Counted from the first letter of the stretch, positions 1-12,936 are shown. The stretch: 64,000 nt of DNA from Bettongia penicillata ogilbyi (GCA_023548195.1 JAJHZJ010000009.1:1655501-1719500); one strand, 5' to 3'. Program-made: numbers and translations. Notes: generated by a model not told the origin, from the sequence alone.

Positions 1-680
1 AATTTGCTGTTCCCCAAGCCTGGAATACATTGCCTTGTCACTGCTGCTTCTAGGAATCTTTCATTTTCTTTAAGGCTCAACTCAAGGCTCACCTACATGA
101 AGCTTTTCCTAATTCTCATAGCTGAGAACCCATTGCCTCCCCAAACTACCTTGTAGTCATTTTGTGGTATCTATTTATATGAAAGGAATAAGCATTTTTA
201 TAGCATCCCCTATGTACCAGGCACTGTGCTAAGAGATTTATAAATATTATCTCATTTGATTCTCACAACAACCTTGTGAGGTAGATGCTATTATGGTTTC
301 CATTTTCCAGATGAGAGTAAGGCAGACAGAAGTTAAGTGACCTGATCAGGATCACACTGGTGGTAAATGCCTGAAGGCAAATTTGAACTCTGGTCTTCCT
401 GACTCCAGGCCCAGCACCCTGTCCACTGCATCTGTTAGCTTCATTATGGATGAATTGAATGAATGAAGCACTTGTTAAGGGCTTACCATGTACAGCACTG
501 GAAATGCAAATAGAAAATCAGACATTTCCTGCTTTTAGGGAGCTCACATTCTAATGGAGGAGAAAATGCCCCATTAGAATATATTTGTCGAGGGCAGGGC
601 CTGGGGCTGTTTTGTCTGAATATACCCACTGCTTAGCATGGTGCCTGCTCTAGAAAGCTTGTTGAATGATAGATTTATCT
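1..680 (+). repeat. L2 LINE 3' end, interrupted
   Basis: Positions 1-180 read like the L2 3' region (cctggaataca, then 'aaggctcaactcaaggctcacct'-like text). Positions 570-680 hold the L2 terminal text (gagggcagggcctgg, gcttagcatggtgcctg, cttgttgaatga). Between them lie a MIR-type SINE and a second short SINE/L2-like piece (about 455-560). The element is old and non-coding, and its start is outside the window. Confidence 0.7.
181..455 (-). repeat. MIR-type SINE
   Basis: Reverse-orientation MIR text is visible: 'taccaggcactgtgctaag', 'ctcacaacaaccttgtgagg', a diverged 'aggaaactgaggc' block, 'gatcacactggt', and 'tttgaactctggtcttcctg'. It sits inside the L2 3' end, so it inserted after that L2. 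Confidence 0.75.
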
Positions 681-3600
681 ACTGATTGAATTTGGACACC
701 AAGCAGTGTCCAGGGACTCAGACTTCTACTGCTTTTTCTTATCTATGCTTCTCCTTCTAGTCTTTACTCACAAAAGGTCAACGGGGCAGTTTCCTGTTGC
801 CTTTCGGGGAGTCCCAGACTGGACAAAGTTGTCCTTGCTCTGTTGCAGTGGGCCAATGACCCTCCTCATTGGGCACATAAGGCTAAAGTCAGATTTAATT
901 TGGTACAAGAACCCTGAGAACAGAGCTAGTTTATTATTTTTTGGGGGAAGCAGGAGGTAGCATTCATTTTTGGATCTTGCAACATTTACAATAAATTCAT
1001 CCAGATAGAACAGCTGCCTTGGTGGCTTTCCCACAGACCTCACCTATTCCTGGATTACCTATTTCCCCACACTGGCATGTCTGCTTGAAATTCTATCTGA
1101 AATTCCTTTTAGACTAAGTATGTAGTAGGTGCCCTGGGAGCTTCTTCCACATTTTCCCTCCACTGTTTCTGAAAGGGTGCTGCTAACTTAAAGTCCCAAC
1201 AGCTGAGAGGGCATGAATCAACCAGATCCTCGTGACTGTAGAGACCCTATGCTACTGCATAGGCAGACTGGGTCTTGGGAAAACTAACCAAATATTTGTT
1301 GAAGAATGATGGCTGATTCCTTATTCTACACAATCCCCACTCCTTCTTCTCCATTACAGGGTTGTTGGTGTTCTCTCCTTGTTGACATCACCTTGTATTT
1401 TCTTGTCTGGATAGATGTTGCCATCAATCCCAGTAGAATGTCCTTGAATGAGAAGATTATTTTGATTCTTGTCTCCCCGACCCAGCTTCAAATCTTATGA
1501 AGGTGGGATAACTGAGCATCCTTGGGTGTCAGAGGAATGAACGGTGGTTGTATAATACCTACTTCAGCATGGTAAGATTTGACCCTGGGGGTTGGATTTT
1601 GGAATAAGTGAGTGAGAACAGATGGGGGAAAAAATGTAGTAAAACCAGGTAAGAGTTTGCACCCCTACGGTGGGACACCTTGGAGACCTAGGGGCATTAG
1701 GGCATGAAAGAAGGTGTTTTAGTGACCGGTGGCCTGGCCTGGTGACTCTAGCATCTGGGGTAGCTGCTCACTCAGCTTGAAGTCACAGGAGGAGGTTAGA
1801 TGATAGGGATGGGACTTCAAATGGTCTTTCTGAAATATACTGGGCTCCCAAGTAGAGAAACTTAGGTTTAAGTTTAAGTTTTATGATCCTGGGCAGGTCA
1901 TTTTACCTTTCTAAGCCTCAGTTTTCTCATCAGTAATATATGGGTAATAACGTTTGTATGACCTATCTCGCAAGGTGGTTGCGAGGAAAGAGCTTTGCCA
2001 TCTAAATATGTCTTAGTATTAGTGCTTCTTCCTTCCTCCTCCTCTTTATTCCTCACCCACACTTCAGCATTCCTCCTTGACATGATAGATGGATTTGGAC
2101 CAAACTTAGCTAGCTCTTGATTCCTCAGGGTTGGAAGAGCAGGCCAGGTGAGTTCTGTTTCTTCAGCATAGTTTCCTACCTCCATAGGTGAGAGGACTGT
2201 GAGACAATCTTTTATAGAAAGCCAGGTGGGAGACTGTGGAAGTAGAACACTGCATATAAAGTCAAATTTTTTTTCACTGTGTTGGTTGTTTTGTGGGGGA
2301 AGGTGGTGCTATATTAGGAAATATAGATAATGTATAAAGAAAGGATATCAATAAATCCTTTTTAAAGATTCAAAGATCCAATGGAACAAGTGAAGTTTAT
2401 TGACTAAAAAGGAATTCAGTGTTAATTGTGGGCTAATAATCCTCTAATACAGTAGCTCCTAATATCTCAGGATGTGAGGAGAACCCAACAAGATCGTAGT
2501 TGTACCAGAAGTATCTGCTGATTGATTAAATTCTTCAATGACATGATTTCATCGCCTCAGGCCAGAACAAATACTTCAGAAAAGATCATAGAGCTTCTAT
2601 GGATAAAAAAAAAATCCCTTTAAAAACAGTAAAACATGTAAGAATAAATGTACTTTTCCTGAATATCACAAATAGCACCTAAAACCAAGAGTATTATTTT
2701 TATTTTTATCAGAGAAATATTAGAAGCCTTTCCAGTAAGATCAAGGAAAAAGCAAGGATGTCTGGTTCCTCTGATTTGATTTGATATAGTTCTAGAAATG
2801 TTACTTATAGTAATGATCAGAAAAAGAAATTGAGGGAATGAGCCTAGGCTGAAAGGAAGCAGATTATGCCTATTTGTAGAAAATATGATAACTACTCAGA
2901 GAATTCTAGTGATACAATGAAAAAAAATTGAAAAAGTAACTACAGTCATGTAGCAGGTTATAAAAAGGAACCCACAAAATTCATCATCCCTAATGGGTAT
3001 TACTGGTGATAAGCCTCTCTGAAACTCACCAGACTGGTCCTTCTTTGGATGACAAACACAGTCTGTCATCAGGCCCACACTTGAAACCTCTCCAGCTTGG
3101 TAAGACCTGCCAGAACTTGACTGATTAAAATACACGATGACACAAAACTACTAAGCGCTCAGCAGGGCTTGTTAATGAATTCGTATTTTATTCTTTCTAA
3201 GAGGATCTAAATACATTTGAAAAATTATAGGTGTGAGAGATATTCATTCAGTCTATAGAGGGTCTAGCTGATAGAAATAAAAATGACAATTCTTGTTATA
3301 GATATGTTTATGGATCCCTTACAATAATTCCAAATTTCCCAGGGGTTCTTGGCCCATAGGTTGAGGTCCACTCCTCTATGATACCCCCTACCATCTTGGA
3401 TAATTGAGATAACAGGTTGCCTTTGATTTCTGTAGCCTATTCCTAAACTGTTTTGCCACTTAGCTCCACCTTGGTGCTTAATTCTCACAGGCATCCCCCA
3501 CTTCTGAAAGAATTGGGATGGAGAATGAGAAATTTAGGGATGATGTGTTATCCTTTGGCTCCTGGGCTGAGGGAAAGATACTCAAACCACACCCCCTGCA

Positions 3601-3779
3601 AGGTCTTTCTTGCAGGTAAGTGATACAGCTAAATTTATGTAGCATTTCACCACCACGGCATGATTTCTATATGTTCCTTCCTTTAATGCCTCCCCTACAC
3701 ATTTTACTGGTGAAAAAAACTGAAGTCAAGAGAGATTAAGTTATCTAAACACTAAGTATCAGATTTGGAATTCTGAGCC
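681..3779. other. Non-coding stretch, mostly unrecognised
   Basis: I see no host exon here. A forward MIR-like piece lies near 1850-2030 (gggcaggtcattttacc, cctcagttttctcatc). A very decayed reverse MIR-like piece lies near 3610-3790. Open frames are short (95 codons or fewer) and show no recognisable protein similarity. The rest is ordinary AT-rich unique or ancient sequence. Confidence 0.5.
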
Positions 3780-5820
3780 ATTTAACAGTCATTTACTGCC
3801 TATTTATTATATTAGACATTGGGATACAATGACAAAAATGAGCCAATCTCTGACCATAAGAAGCTTGTTACCTATGTACACTGATAAATACAAGATAATT
3901 TGAGGAGAGAGAGTGTGTTAACCACGGATGGGGGAGAAAGAGAATGAGAGGTGTCAAATATTTAGAAAGACTTTTTAGAGCCTGAAAGGAAGATCCAGAT
4001 TCTTAAAGACAAAATTGAGTGAGTGTAGTTCAGTGATGAGGGACTGTCTGGGAAAATACATAGAGGTATATGATAGACTGTTGAGTTTATGGGACAATTA
4101 GTAGACCAGATGGACTATGTCACATATATGAAGGGGAATCATACGAAATAAACTGGAAAGGAAAATCAAAGCCAAATTCTGGCAAGCCCTAAATGCCTGG
4201 CTGGTATTTTATGCTAGATTCAATAGGCAAGTATTGAAGTCATTGAATAAGGGAGTGGCATGGTTAGGAATGCGCTTTTAAAATAACTATTTTGGCAGCT
4301 GTAAGGAGAATGACTTGGAGAAAGTGAGAAACTAAGAAGGGTTTGATTTTTTTTTTTTTTTTTTATAATCCAGGCAGAGGGGATGAGGGCCGGAAGTAGG
4401 ATATTGGCCATGGGAGTAGAGAGAAGGGAAATAAGAAATATTGTGGAGGTAAAATGAATACAATTTGGCAATTAATTGAATCTAGGGAGAATGAAGAGTT
4501 GAAGCTGATATTTGAAAGCTGGGTGATGGAGGAGATAGTGGTGGATTCAGTAGGAAAAGGGTCAAATTCAGAGCAGGGAATGATTACGTTAGGTCGGGAG
4601 CAAGTTGAGTTTTAGACACAGGACATCTCAGTGGAGATGAATAAGCTGGCAACTGGTGATGCGAGACGAGTTCAGATAAGAGAATACGACCAAGAATGTG
4701 ATTTGGGAATTATCCAAGTCAGAAAGTCTGTAGACTATGACCAAACTTTGTCCATGCGCTAAATACACTGGCAACTAAATACATGGGCTAAATATATAGG
4801 TCCTCAAGATAAGACTAGTTCTTACATTTTAAAAAATGTTTTATTATATTTAAAAATATAAAATCATTCTAACAAAAACAGCAAACAAGCTGGGTTTGGC
4901 TCTGGGGTCATAGTTTATGGACCCCTGATCTAGTGTAGAAATGATAATTGAACTCAGGAACATAAGTCACTAAGAGAAGACAGTGAACAGAGTTTTGGGG
5001 ACATTCAGGATTAGGGGATAGGAGATGGAGAATGAGAAAGAGGAGTCAAACAGGAAACAGGACCAGAAAGTAGTGTCATAGAAGTCAAGAGACCTATGTG
5101 TCGAAAATTGCAGAGAGGTTAAGGGAGAAAGGCTAGGTAAGGCTCATCTTCCTGAGTTCAAATCTGAGCTCAGACACTTATTAGCTGTGTGATTCTGGGC
5201 AAGTCATGTCACCGTTTGTCTGTTTCCTCATCTGTAAAATGATCTGGAAATGGCAAACCACTCCAGTATCTCTGCCAAGAAAACCCCAAATGGGTTGATG
5301 AAGAGTCAGACCGGACTGACAAACAGCTGAACCATAACGAAACAGAAAAGGAATATTTAGGAGTTAGATTATAGAACCAGAGATCAATGGTAACTTTCAA
5401 GAAAATAGTTTCAGTAGAATGGTGGAACCAGACACCATACTGCAAAAAGTTGAGCAGTGAGTGGGTTGGGCAAGTAGAGGCAGCCAATGTAGATAACTTC
5501 ATTTGAGGAGTTTGTCAGGAAAAGGAAGATCGCATGGGAGTACGGTATGGTGGAGTCAAAGGAATTTATGGAAAAGGGTAGATTGTGGCTTTGAAGAGTG
5601 GGGGAGATCTGGGCATGTTTGTAGCCATTGGGAAAGAAGCCAGTGGATTGGTGGAGACTTGAAGGTAAGCAAAAAAGAGGAAATGATTGATAAGGAAATT
5701 GCTTGGAGGAAACAGAATGATGTGGGATTGAGCACACAAATAGTTTGCCTTGGCAAGAAGAGGGTCCACCTTTTCCTATGAGACAAAAGAGGAGAGGAGT
5801 CATCTTCATACAGAAAATAG
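3780..5820 (-). repeat. L2 LINE, minus strand, ORF2 relic and 3' end
   Basis: The + strand begins with antisense L2 3'-end text (about 3785-3880, 'catttactgcctatttattatatt', 'gggatacaatgacaaaaatg'). It continues with 'gggagtggcatggttagg' and 'tattttggcagctgtaagg', and then with antisense reverse-transcriptase sequence. On the minus strand near 5620-5660 the frame reads STGFFPNGYKHAQISP, which resembles the L2/CR1-type RT motif STGCFPTAYKHAHVSP. The copy is decayed and interrupted by a SINE (5130-5345). A further hAT-like relic lies at about 4740-4930, starting 'caaactttgtcc' and ending 'atggacccctgatctag'. Confidence 0.7.
5130..5345 (+). repeat. Marsupial tRNA-derived SINE with RTE-type tail
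   Basis: Text runs 'aaggctcatcttcctgagttc', 'agctgtgtgattctgggcaag', 'tttcctcatctgtaaaatg', 'aaatggcaaaccactccag', 'ccaagaaaaccccaaatggg', then 'aagagtcagaccggactgac'. The last blocks mark a SINE class I know from marsupial genomes. It is inserted in the minus-strand L2. Confidence 0.8.
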
Positions 5821-5924
5821 TTTGATGAACTTGAGGAGAATGCAGGTTATAAAGCCAGGTTTATTGATTTAAAAAAAATAGCAAAAGCTAAAAGGGACCT
5901 TTGAGATAGAGGATAGCATATTAT

Positions 5925-6110
5925 TCTGGAAAGAATGTGAGATCTGGAGTTGGGACACCTCAGTACTCTGCCACATGCCCCCTGGGTGAGCTTGGTAGTA
6001 AACAAGTCACATGACCTCTCTGGGCCTCAGCTCTGTTGCTTGTACAATGAAAAATTAAGATGAGATGATCTTCAAGTTCTTTTGGATCATCCCGGGACGG
6101 TCTTATTCAA
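5925..6110 (+). repeat. MIR-like SINE
   Basis: Diverged forward MIR-type text: 'ctggaaagaatgtgagatc', 'caagtcacatgacctctctg', 'ggcctcagctctgttgc'. It resembles the 'gagcactggatttggag ... cctcagtttcctcatctg' SINE copies seen throughout the window. Confidence 0.6.
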
Positions 6111-6119
6111 CCCTCTGAT

Positions 6120-7185
6120 TTTTTCTTAATTTTAATTTTTGTTTCTAGATCACCTTAATTTCTCAGTATATCCTTCCTCCTACCAGAGACCTATCACTTA
6201 CAGAAAAGAATGACAAAAGAGAAAAAAAAATTCTATAAAATCAACCTGTAGCCAAACCAAATCTGATGATGTGTGACGCATTCCATACCCATAGTCTCCT
6301 GCCTCCTCAAACACATTCTTATGTCTCTTCTTTGGCGCCAAACTGGATGATTGTAATTTCACAGCAATTCAGTTTTGGTGGTGAAGGTGTTCTTTCCTTT
6401 TTCTGTTTTTGGTACTCATTGTGTACGTTATTTTCCTGATTTCCCTGATGACTTCACTATGTATTATTAGTTCATATAAAATTTCCCAGCTTCTCTTCTC
6501 CATATTAATCATTTCTTTAAATTTTAAATTGATTTCTTTTTTTAAATCACCTTTATTTTTTGATATACCACCCTTCTAGAGAGCCATTCTTTGCAGCAAA
6601 GAATAAAAAGGGGGGGAGGTCATTTAACAAAACTGATTAACATATTACACGTAGTGTATTATGTTAATACTGCTATGATATGTAGTTTTATACCTTCATA
6701 GTTCCTCACCTCTGCAAACAAGTAAGCAAGGTACATTCTCATATCTCTCCTTTGGGGCAAGTAGGTGGTCCTGTGGATAGAGCATGGGGCTTAGAATCAG
6801 GAAGCCTTGAGTTCAAATCCAGTCTCAGATATTTGCTAACTGTGTGACCATGAGCAAGTCACCTACTCTTTCTGTGGCTCAGTTTACCTTGTCTGTAATA
6901 TGGGGATAATAACACCTACCTCCCGGGTTCATTGTGAAGATCTAAGGAGATAAATTGTAAAGTACTTAATACAGTGCCTGCCATCTAGTAAACACCATGT
7001 AAATATTTACCTATTGCTATTATTACCACCAAACTTGGTCGTTAGAATTTTACAACAGTTTCAATTTTTGCTGTTGTTTTTCTTTCCATGTAATTGTTAG
7101 ATTTGTGGCATATATTTCCCTGGTACCGCATACTGTTTTCCACTGAACTGTTTTCCAGTTTTCCCTGCAGTTTTTGTTGTGATCA
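6120..7185 (-). repeat. Two related L1-like 3'UTR units, interrupted by a SINE
   Basis: Two blocks resemble each other. Block A spans about 6143-6400 and block B about 6545-6756 plus 7021-7180. Shared anchors are 'tatatccttcctcc...accagagac' against 'gatataccacccttc...agagag', 'cattcttatgtctcttctttgg' against 'cattctcatatctctcctttgg', and 'gtaatttcacagcaattcag' against 'gaattttacaacagtttcaa'. Block B is split by the SINE at 6753-7025. Assignment to an L1 3'UTR is by style only. Confidence 0.35.
6753..7025 (+). repeat. MIR-type tRNA-derived SINE
   Basis: Starts 'ggggcaagtaggtggtcctg', then 'gagttcaaatccagtctcag', 'ctgtgtgaccatgagcaag', 'ggggataataacacctacctc', 'aaagtacttaatacagtgcctg', which is the full forward MIR-like order. 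It inserted into an older repeat. Confidence 0.75.
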
Positions 7186-7189
7186 GTCC

Positions 7190-7440
7190 TTTCCTGGTGC
7201 AGCGAGGTGGCTCAATGGATAAAGCTCCAGGCCTGGAGTTAGGAAGACTCATCTTCCTGAGTTCAAATCTGGCCTCAGACACTTGCCAGCTGTGTGACCT
7301 TGGGCAAGTCACTCAATCCTGTTTATTTTAGTTTTCTCATCTGTAAAATGAGGAGGACATGGCAAACCACTCTTAGTATCTTTGGCAGGAAAACCCCAAA
7401 TGGGGTCATGAAGAGTTGGACATGCCTGAAATGACTGAAG
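7190..7440 (+). repeat. Marsupial SINE, RTE-type tail
   Basis: Reads 'gcagcgaggtggctcaatgg', 'gcctggagttaggaagactc', 'ctgtgtgaccttgggcaag', 'catggcaaaccactcttag', 'aaccccaaatggggtcatg', 'aagagttggacatgcctgaa'. This is nearly the complete order of the marsupial SINE class. A second complete copy is at 58370-58620. Confidence 0.85.
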
Positions 7441-10400
7441 GGCACCAGGAGTCCTTTCCCAGGTTTGTTTTTGTAGGTTCATCCACAACTGGGCTCTTGT
7501 GTTTCCCTGTACATCTTCTCTAGTGTGTTCCCCAAAATAATCCCAAAGTATTAAAGCTGGAAGGAACTTTATAAATCTTCTGAAGATCATCTATCCCCTA
7601 ACGCTCACATGGTGGGTATCCAGGGCTACCAGTGCTGTTGCTAGGATTTATTCACTATCCAGATATCCTGAATGTCTTTTTCTCTCTCTCTTTCACAACC
7701 TGGGCAGGAAATCACATAGCAACAGCAATCTCAGCGTTTTTCCATCACGGAGGCCTGCTCCCCTCCCTCTGGGGAATATTATCACTCCAGTAAAACTTGC
7801 TCTACAGGTTCTTAGCCTCCAAGAGAAGTCCATGACCCGGTTTCCCTTCATTTGGAATCAGGCCTATGTTAGCTGCTGATTTTAAAATAAAATACTAAAA
7901 CCACCAACTCAACAGCACATTGCATACCTGTCTGCCCTGAGAATAGACAGAAGGGTTTCCTATGTGCCCAATTACTGAAAGGAATCATGTCCTGACCTCT
8001 GACACAACTGTGGGATGATGGGCAAATGACTTCACCTGTTTGAGTCTCATTTTTTCTTCTTCTGTAAGATGGGGGCAATAATCTTTTACAGCACCCACCT
8101 AATGAGATTGTTTTTAGAAAGGAATTATGTAAATCTTAAAGACCTGATATTTTACATTTTCTGGCACTTGAAGGTGAACCAAGTGTTGTGGGTAGGGGAG
8201 GACCAGCTTCCCTGATGCCCTTGACCTCTCTGCCAGTCTAAGCTTGACTTTAGATCCAACCAGCTAGGTGATCTCGAACAAATCATCTTGCAGAACCTCC
8301 AGAGAACTGCAGAATGTCAGAATTTGAAGGGACCTCAGGAGCCATTCATCCAGCATCTATGTGTACGAGAACCAGTATCCATCTTCTGTATGAAGACCTC
8401 CATGCAGGGGGTCCTCTCCACACAGGGAGTCCTCTCCACTCATTTTTAGGTAGCTTTCAACGTTGGGAAATTTGTCCTTACCTCCAGCCTGGCTCCACGT
8501 CTTTGCAACTTTGAATATGCTCCTAGTTCTGACCTCTGGGGTCTCAGCTTCAGTCATTTCTACCCTTGCCTAGTCCTCAAAAAAAGGTTGTTTGAGGATA
8601 AAATTAAAGATGTGAAAACACTTGGGAAATTAAAAGGAAATCTCTTCCTCTAATAAGGAAGAAGGCCATTCTCCAAACCCCTCGACAAGTGGGGCAGGAG
8701 AAGTAGGGAGCCTTGTTGGTGCAGTGAGCTGTGTTTTACAGCCTTTCCCTTCAAAATCAAGGATTCATTTCTCATAAAGGTCCCTGCTTCCTGCACCCCT
8801 CTCATGGACCATAAGGTCGGAGCTTCTCATAGGAAGAAACCTTGGAGACAACTGAGTCCAAGTTCCTCATTTTAAATAGGAGGAAAAAATGGTTCATTCA
8901 GTCAGAGGTCAGTCAGCAAGCATTTATTAAATTCTTACTTATGTGCCAGTTATTATGCTAAGCACTGGGAATATAAATAGAAGAAGAAAGAAACACAGTC
9001 CTTGCCTTCAAGGAGCTTACGTAAAGGTACCCAGTCCAGGGCAGTGTAGAGAAAGTCTTTTGACTGACTGATTTGGAGACGAGTGAGCAGGACAGCCTGG
9101 AGAGAGATACCTGTGTCTCCTCTTTAGATTAGAGGTTTGGGGAGGAACCAGCCAATCAGAAGGTGAGACCTTGGAGGTGGAGAGTCCTTCCATTGTGAGA
9201 AATAAAGTGGTCCAGAGAGTGATGGAAAATTCCAGAGGTTTCTATGGCTTTGGGAGAGAAAGTCCTGTGGAGATGAGTCAGCAGGGCAGCCTGGAGAGGG
9301 ATGAAAGAGCATCATGGAACCATAGGAGCTGGAAGGGATTTTTAGGGTCATCTGGTCCTATCATCCCATTTTATAGTTGAAGAACTGAGGCCCAGGAAAG
9401 TGAAGGGATTTGCCCAAAGTCATAGAGGCAACTCAGAAATGACAATAACATTAGCTCTCATTATATATACCATGGTGGTTAACGTAGTGCTTCCTTTACA
9501 ACATGTCTTTAAAGGAAGAAGGCAAGTACTGTTTATCCCTATTTTACAAGTGCAGAAACTGAGGCTAAGAGCCAAAATGACTATTCATACAGTCACACAG
9601 TAAGCATAAGCACTTCGGGTCCTCTCAGTCCAAGTCTGGTGAATTGTCTCATAAACTCCGCTCATTGCCTCTCCTTGGGAAGGTTGGCATTTAGGCAGGG
9701 ATTGTTTGTACTTAAAGGAATTATTCTGCAAATGTGGAAATTTCAGACCCTGTAGCATCAGGGCCTTCCAGGGACCTCACAAATCACACCCTACTGGTGA
9801 CCACCTATTTTTTGGTGTTTTGGGTTAGTCTTTCCTTCCTCCAAATTCCTGGGGGTTAAAGGAGCACCCTTCCTCCCTCAGATTAAGAGACCCTGATCTG
9901 AGATAAAATTCTCAGAATTCCTGTTCCCGACTTGCATTCATTGCTGTTGGTTAATGGAAAAGTACCTATTGCCACATGTGGTGACTCAGTATTTCACAAA
10001 TAATGGGGCCCTGCCAATCCTGGAAGCTGTGCCTGGTAACTTGGTTTGGGAATTGGGACATTGTTACCATAGGGGAAGGAGAGTAGATGCCAGGGCATTA
10101 TTTGGAAGTAATCTAGTATAGTAGTGAAAGCTTAATGAGTCAGTGATCTAGGAGCCTCCATTAGAATGACAAGAAGGACAGTGCTGTAAGGCAGGATGGT
10201 CTGATGGAAAGAGCTCTGTGTCTGAATTTGAATCACAGCTCTGACAATTTTGTGTGATCTTACGCAAGATCACTTCCTTTCTGGGCCTCAGTTTTGTCAT
10301 CTGTTAAATGAAGCTTCTTGATGAGAAAGATAATTCATCAATTAGCGAGCAACGATGAAGTGCTTACTGTGTGCCAGACTCCATATCATGGATACTATGA

Positions 10401-11990
10401 CAAAAATCCGAGTCCTACTTCTTAAGGAACTGACATTGTTTTGAGGAAATTTCCAGCTTTTATATTTAAATTCCTGTCTTCAAAATTAATTAGCCATGTG
10501 CCCATGGACAGGGCTCTGAATCTCAGTTATCTTACCTATAAAATGGCCATCATAATAGTAAGATTTGCATTACCTGCCTAAGGGTTATCAAAGAGCTTAA
10601 GTGTGTAAAGCTCAACTATAAAATGAGGAAGATAAGCAATCTTTCCTTCAGGTGTGGAGTTGGGGCTGGAAGGAAAGGAAGTTGGGAAAGCATCTACAAT
10701 GTTCTAGCAGGTACCAGGGACTAACTGTTCTCCCTGAGGACCACACCATCAGGGCCATATCCTTCCCCTTGCCCCACAGCAAGGACCTTAGATACCTACA
10801 GAGGTCTTGGACATTACCAACACAGCACCCACCCACACTCTAGGCTTAGCCCAAGTGATCCACCAGCCATGTTAGATGGCTTCCATGCCAACAGGGCCTT
10901 TTCCCCTCCTCTTGGAGTGGGAGGGCGAAGAGGAGTGCCCATCCCTGCCAGAAGCTGGATCACCATGCTTGGCCACATTATTTCCAGAGGGGAATGTTGG
11001 GGAGGGGGGCTGGATATTTGCACAGACTCAGAGCTGCCTCCTTTTGTTTATTCCTCTGGAGTTAGCTGTTTATTAACTTCATCCACAGAGATCTGCTTCT
11101 GACCTTGGAGGGAAAACAAAGGGGAGACACGTCTATTTGGGCGAGAGACAGACGTGCTAAGGATGTTGCATTTTTCCAGGACAGGGAAAGGGCTTTGCAA
11201 GGGTAACAGACAAAATCTTGCTTCTGTGTTTCCTGTTTTGGAGAATGACTATAACTTCGGGCTTCAATGGAAGGTCTCCATGGACCATGATATAAAGAAG
11301 TTTCTTCACCTTCAGTGTGTCTGGTGAAGCCTATGAACTCTTTCTCAGAATAATGTTTTAAATGTATAAAACAGAATACATGTGATTACAAAAGAAGCCA
11401 ATTATATTTAGATATAGCTATTCAATTTTTTTAAACTTAAGGTCCTGGATCCCAGGTTAAAAATTCCTGCCGTAGAGAATAGGGACTGGATTGTAATGGT
11501 ATAGGAGATCCCCAGTGGAGACTCCCTTTACCAAAGTCTGCTCTTTTATTTATTTATTCATTCCTTTGCATGTTCATTTATTTCATTTTATAGACTTAGA
11601 GAGTTGCCTACAACAGAACTGTCAGATTTACAGAAAAGACATCACAAATAATGTTCATTTTTTTTAAAGTCAGTAGGTGACCTACAGGGTCACCCATTTG
11701 AGTTGAACACCACTGGCCTAGAGAACTGAAAAGTAAAATGTGTGACACACTTACAACCCAAGTCTTCCTGGATCTGAGGTCAGCAATGTTAAGCTATCTC
11801 AATTAGTAATACCTTGCTTGCTGATGACAAATCCTCTCTCCCTTCTCCCATGCCTCTACCCCCCCCAATGCTGGGATTAATTAGTCAATCATTTTTTTTC
11901 AGGATCCTGCATAAAGTACTATAGAAGAAAAAAGTAAAAGAAACAGTTTCTGCCCTCAAGGAGTTTATAATCTGATTGTAGGGAGGACAC
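7441..11990. other. Non-coding stretch with scattered SINE/L2 relics
   Basis: No host exon is recognised. Forward MIR-like pieces occur near 7960-8150 and 10190-10330. An antisense L2 3'-end piece is at 8925-9035. A reverse MIR-like piece is near 9317-9610. L2-like or MIR-like ends lie near 10335-10440 and 11880-11990. The segment 10640-11340 shows no repeat I recognise and only short open frames. Confidence 0.5.
8925..9035 (-). repeat. L2 3' end, minus strand
   Basis: Antisense L2 terminus: 'gcaagcatttattaaattc', 'gtgccagttattatgctaag', 'cagtccttgccttcaaggag'. Only the last hundred or so bases of the element are recognisable. Confidence 0.65.
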
Positions 11991-11991
11991 C

Positions 11992-12132
11992 AGAATTGTT
12001 ACTATGGATATAGATGTAGCTGAGAGGTGATGTTGGAGGGTCAGGGTGAGCAGCTAGAATTGTTACTATGGATTCTGGTCCATGGTACGGACGCAGCTGA
12101 GAGGTGATGTTGGAGGGTCAGAGGGAGCAGCT
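11992..12132. repeat. Imperfect tandem duplication (64 and 77 bp)
   Basis: Unit 1 (11992-12055) and unit 2 (12056-12132) share 'agaattgttactatggat' at the start. They also share 'agctgagaggtgatgttgg' and 'agggtcag...gagcagct' at the end. Unit 2 has an extra, different middle ('ctggtccatggtacgg'). Confidence 0.85.
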
Positions 12133-12936
12133 AGGTATTATAGCAGGTACAGCACTGCACTTGGAGCAGTGATCTCAGGGTCGGGAACCAGGTGACCTTG
12201 GTGCAGATCATTTGAAATCTCCATGCCTCAGTTTCCTCTTCTTTCTGGGGACTGGAATTGATGGCCTCTAACACCCCTAACTGCTCTTATCTATGCTCCT
12301 GTGATCTGCAAGAAGAACTTGGTACTCAGGACCTAAGATCCCATGGGAAGGAGATAAGAGGTCTGGGGTAGAACCTGTATGGGTATGGGTGAGATTGGGA
12401 ATATTGCTCCATTTTCCTAGTTGGACAGTGTAGGGGGGGTGAAATGAGGGGCAAAGCATATCCTGGGAAAAAAGAAACCCTGAAGTTAATATCAAAGGAC
12501 GTAGAAAGGAATAAGGACCAGTCATTTGGTGGGTGATGGGGTAGGATGGCCGTGGGGAACAAGTACGACCACTCCCGTTACTTAGGAAGTTCAGAGTAGG
12601 AAAAGATCCCTGCAGACTGGGGCCGGGCTGGGGGTGTGGGGCTTAGGGAAGGCCTTACAGAGGAAGTAGGACCAGAAAGATGGAGGTGAGGGAAGTCTGG
12701 GGTTTTAGAGCCAGAAGAGACTTTACCTTAGAGATAGCCTAGAGCTATCTGGCTTTTAAGGATGAGGTGTCTCAGGTTTAAGTGAATCTCCACAGGTCTA
12801 ATAGGTAGACAGTAGCAGGTAAGAACCTAGATTCTTGGATATCAAATCTGGTGGTCTTGTTTCTCTATCATTCAGAAGGAAAGGTGTTCCAGTATAGAAG
12901 TGGGAATGTAAAGTTAGGGCATAGTAACTGGTTTAC

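Noticed and set aside
5411..5809. 132-codon minus-strand open frame
   Set aside because: It contains an L2 RT-like motif (STGFFPNGYKHAQISP). It is a surviving frame of the L2 relic, not a host gene.
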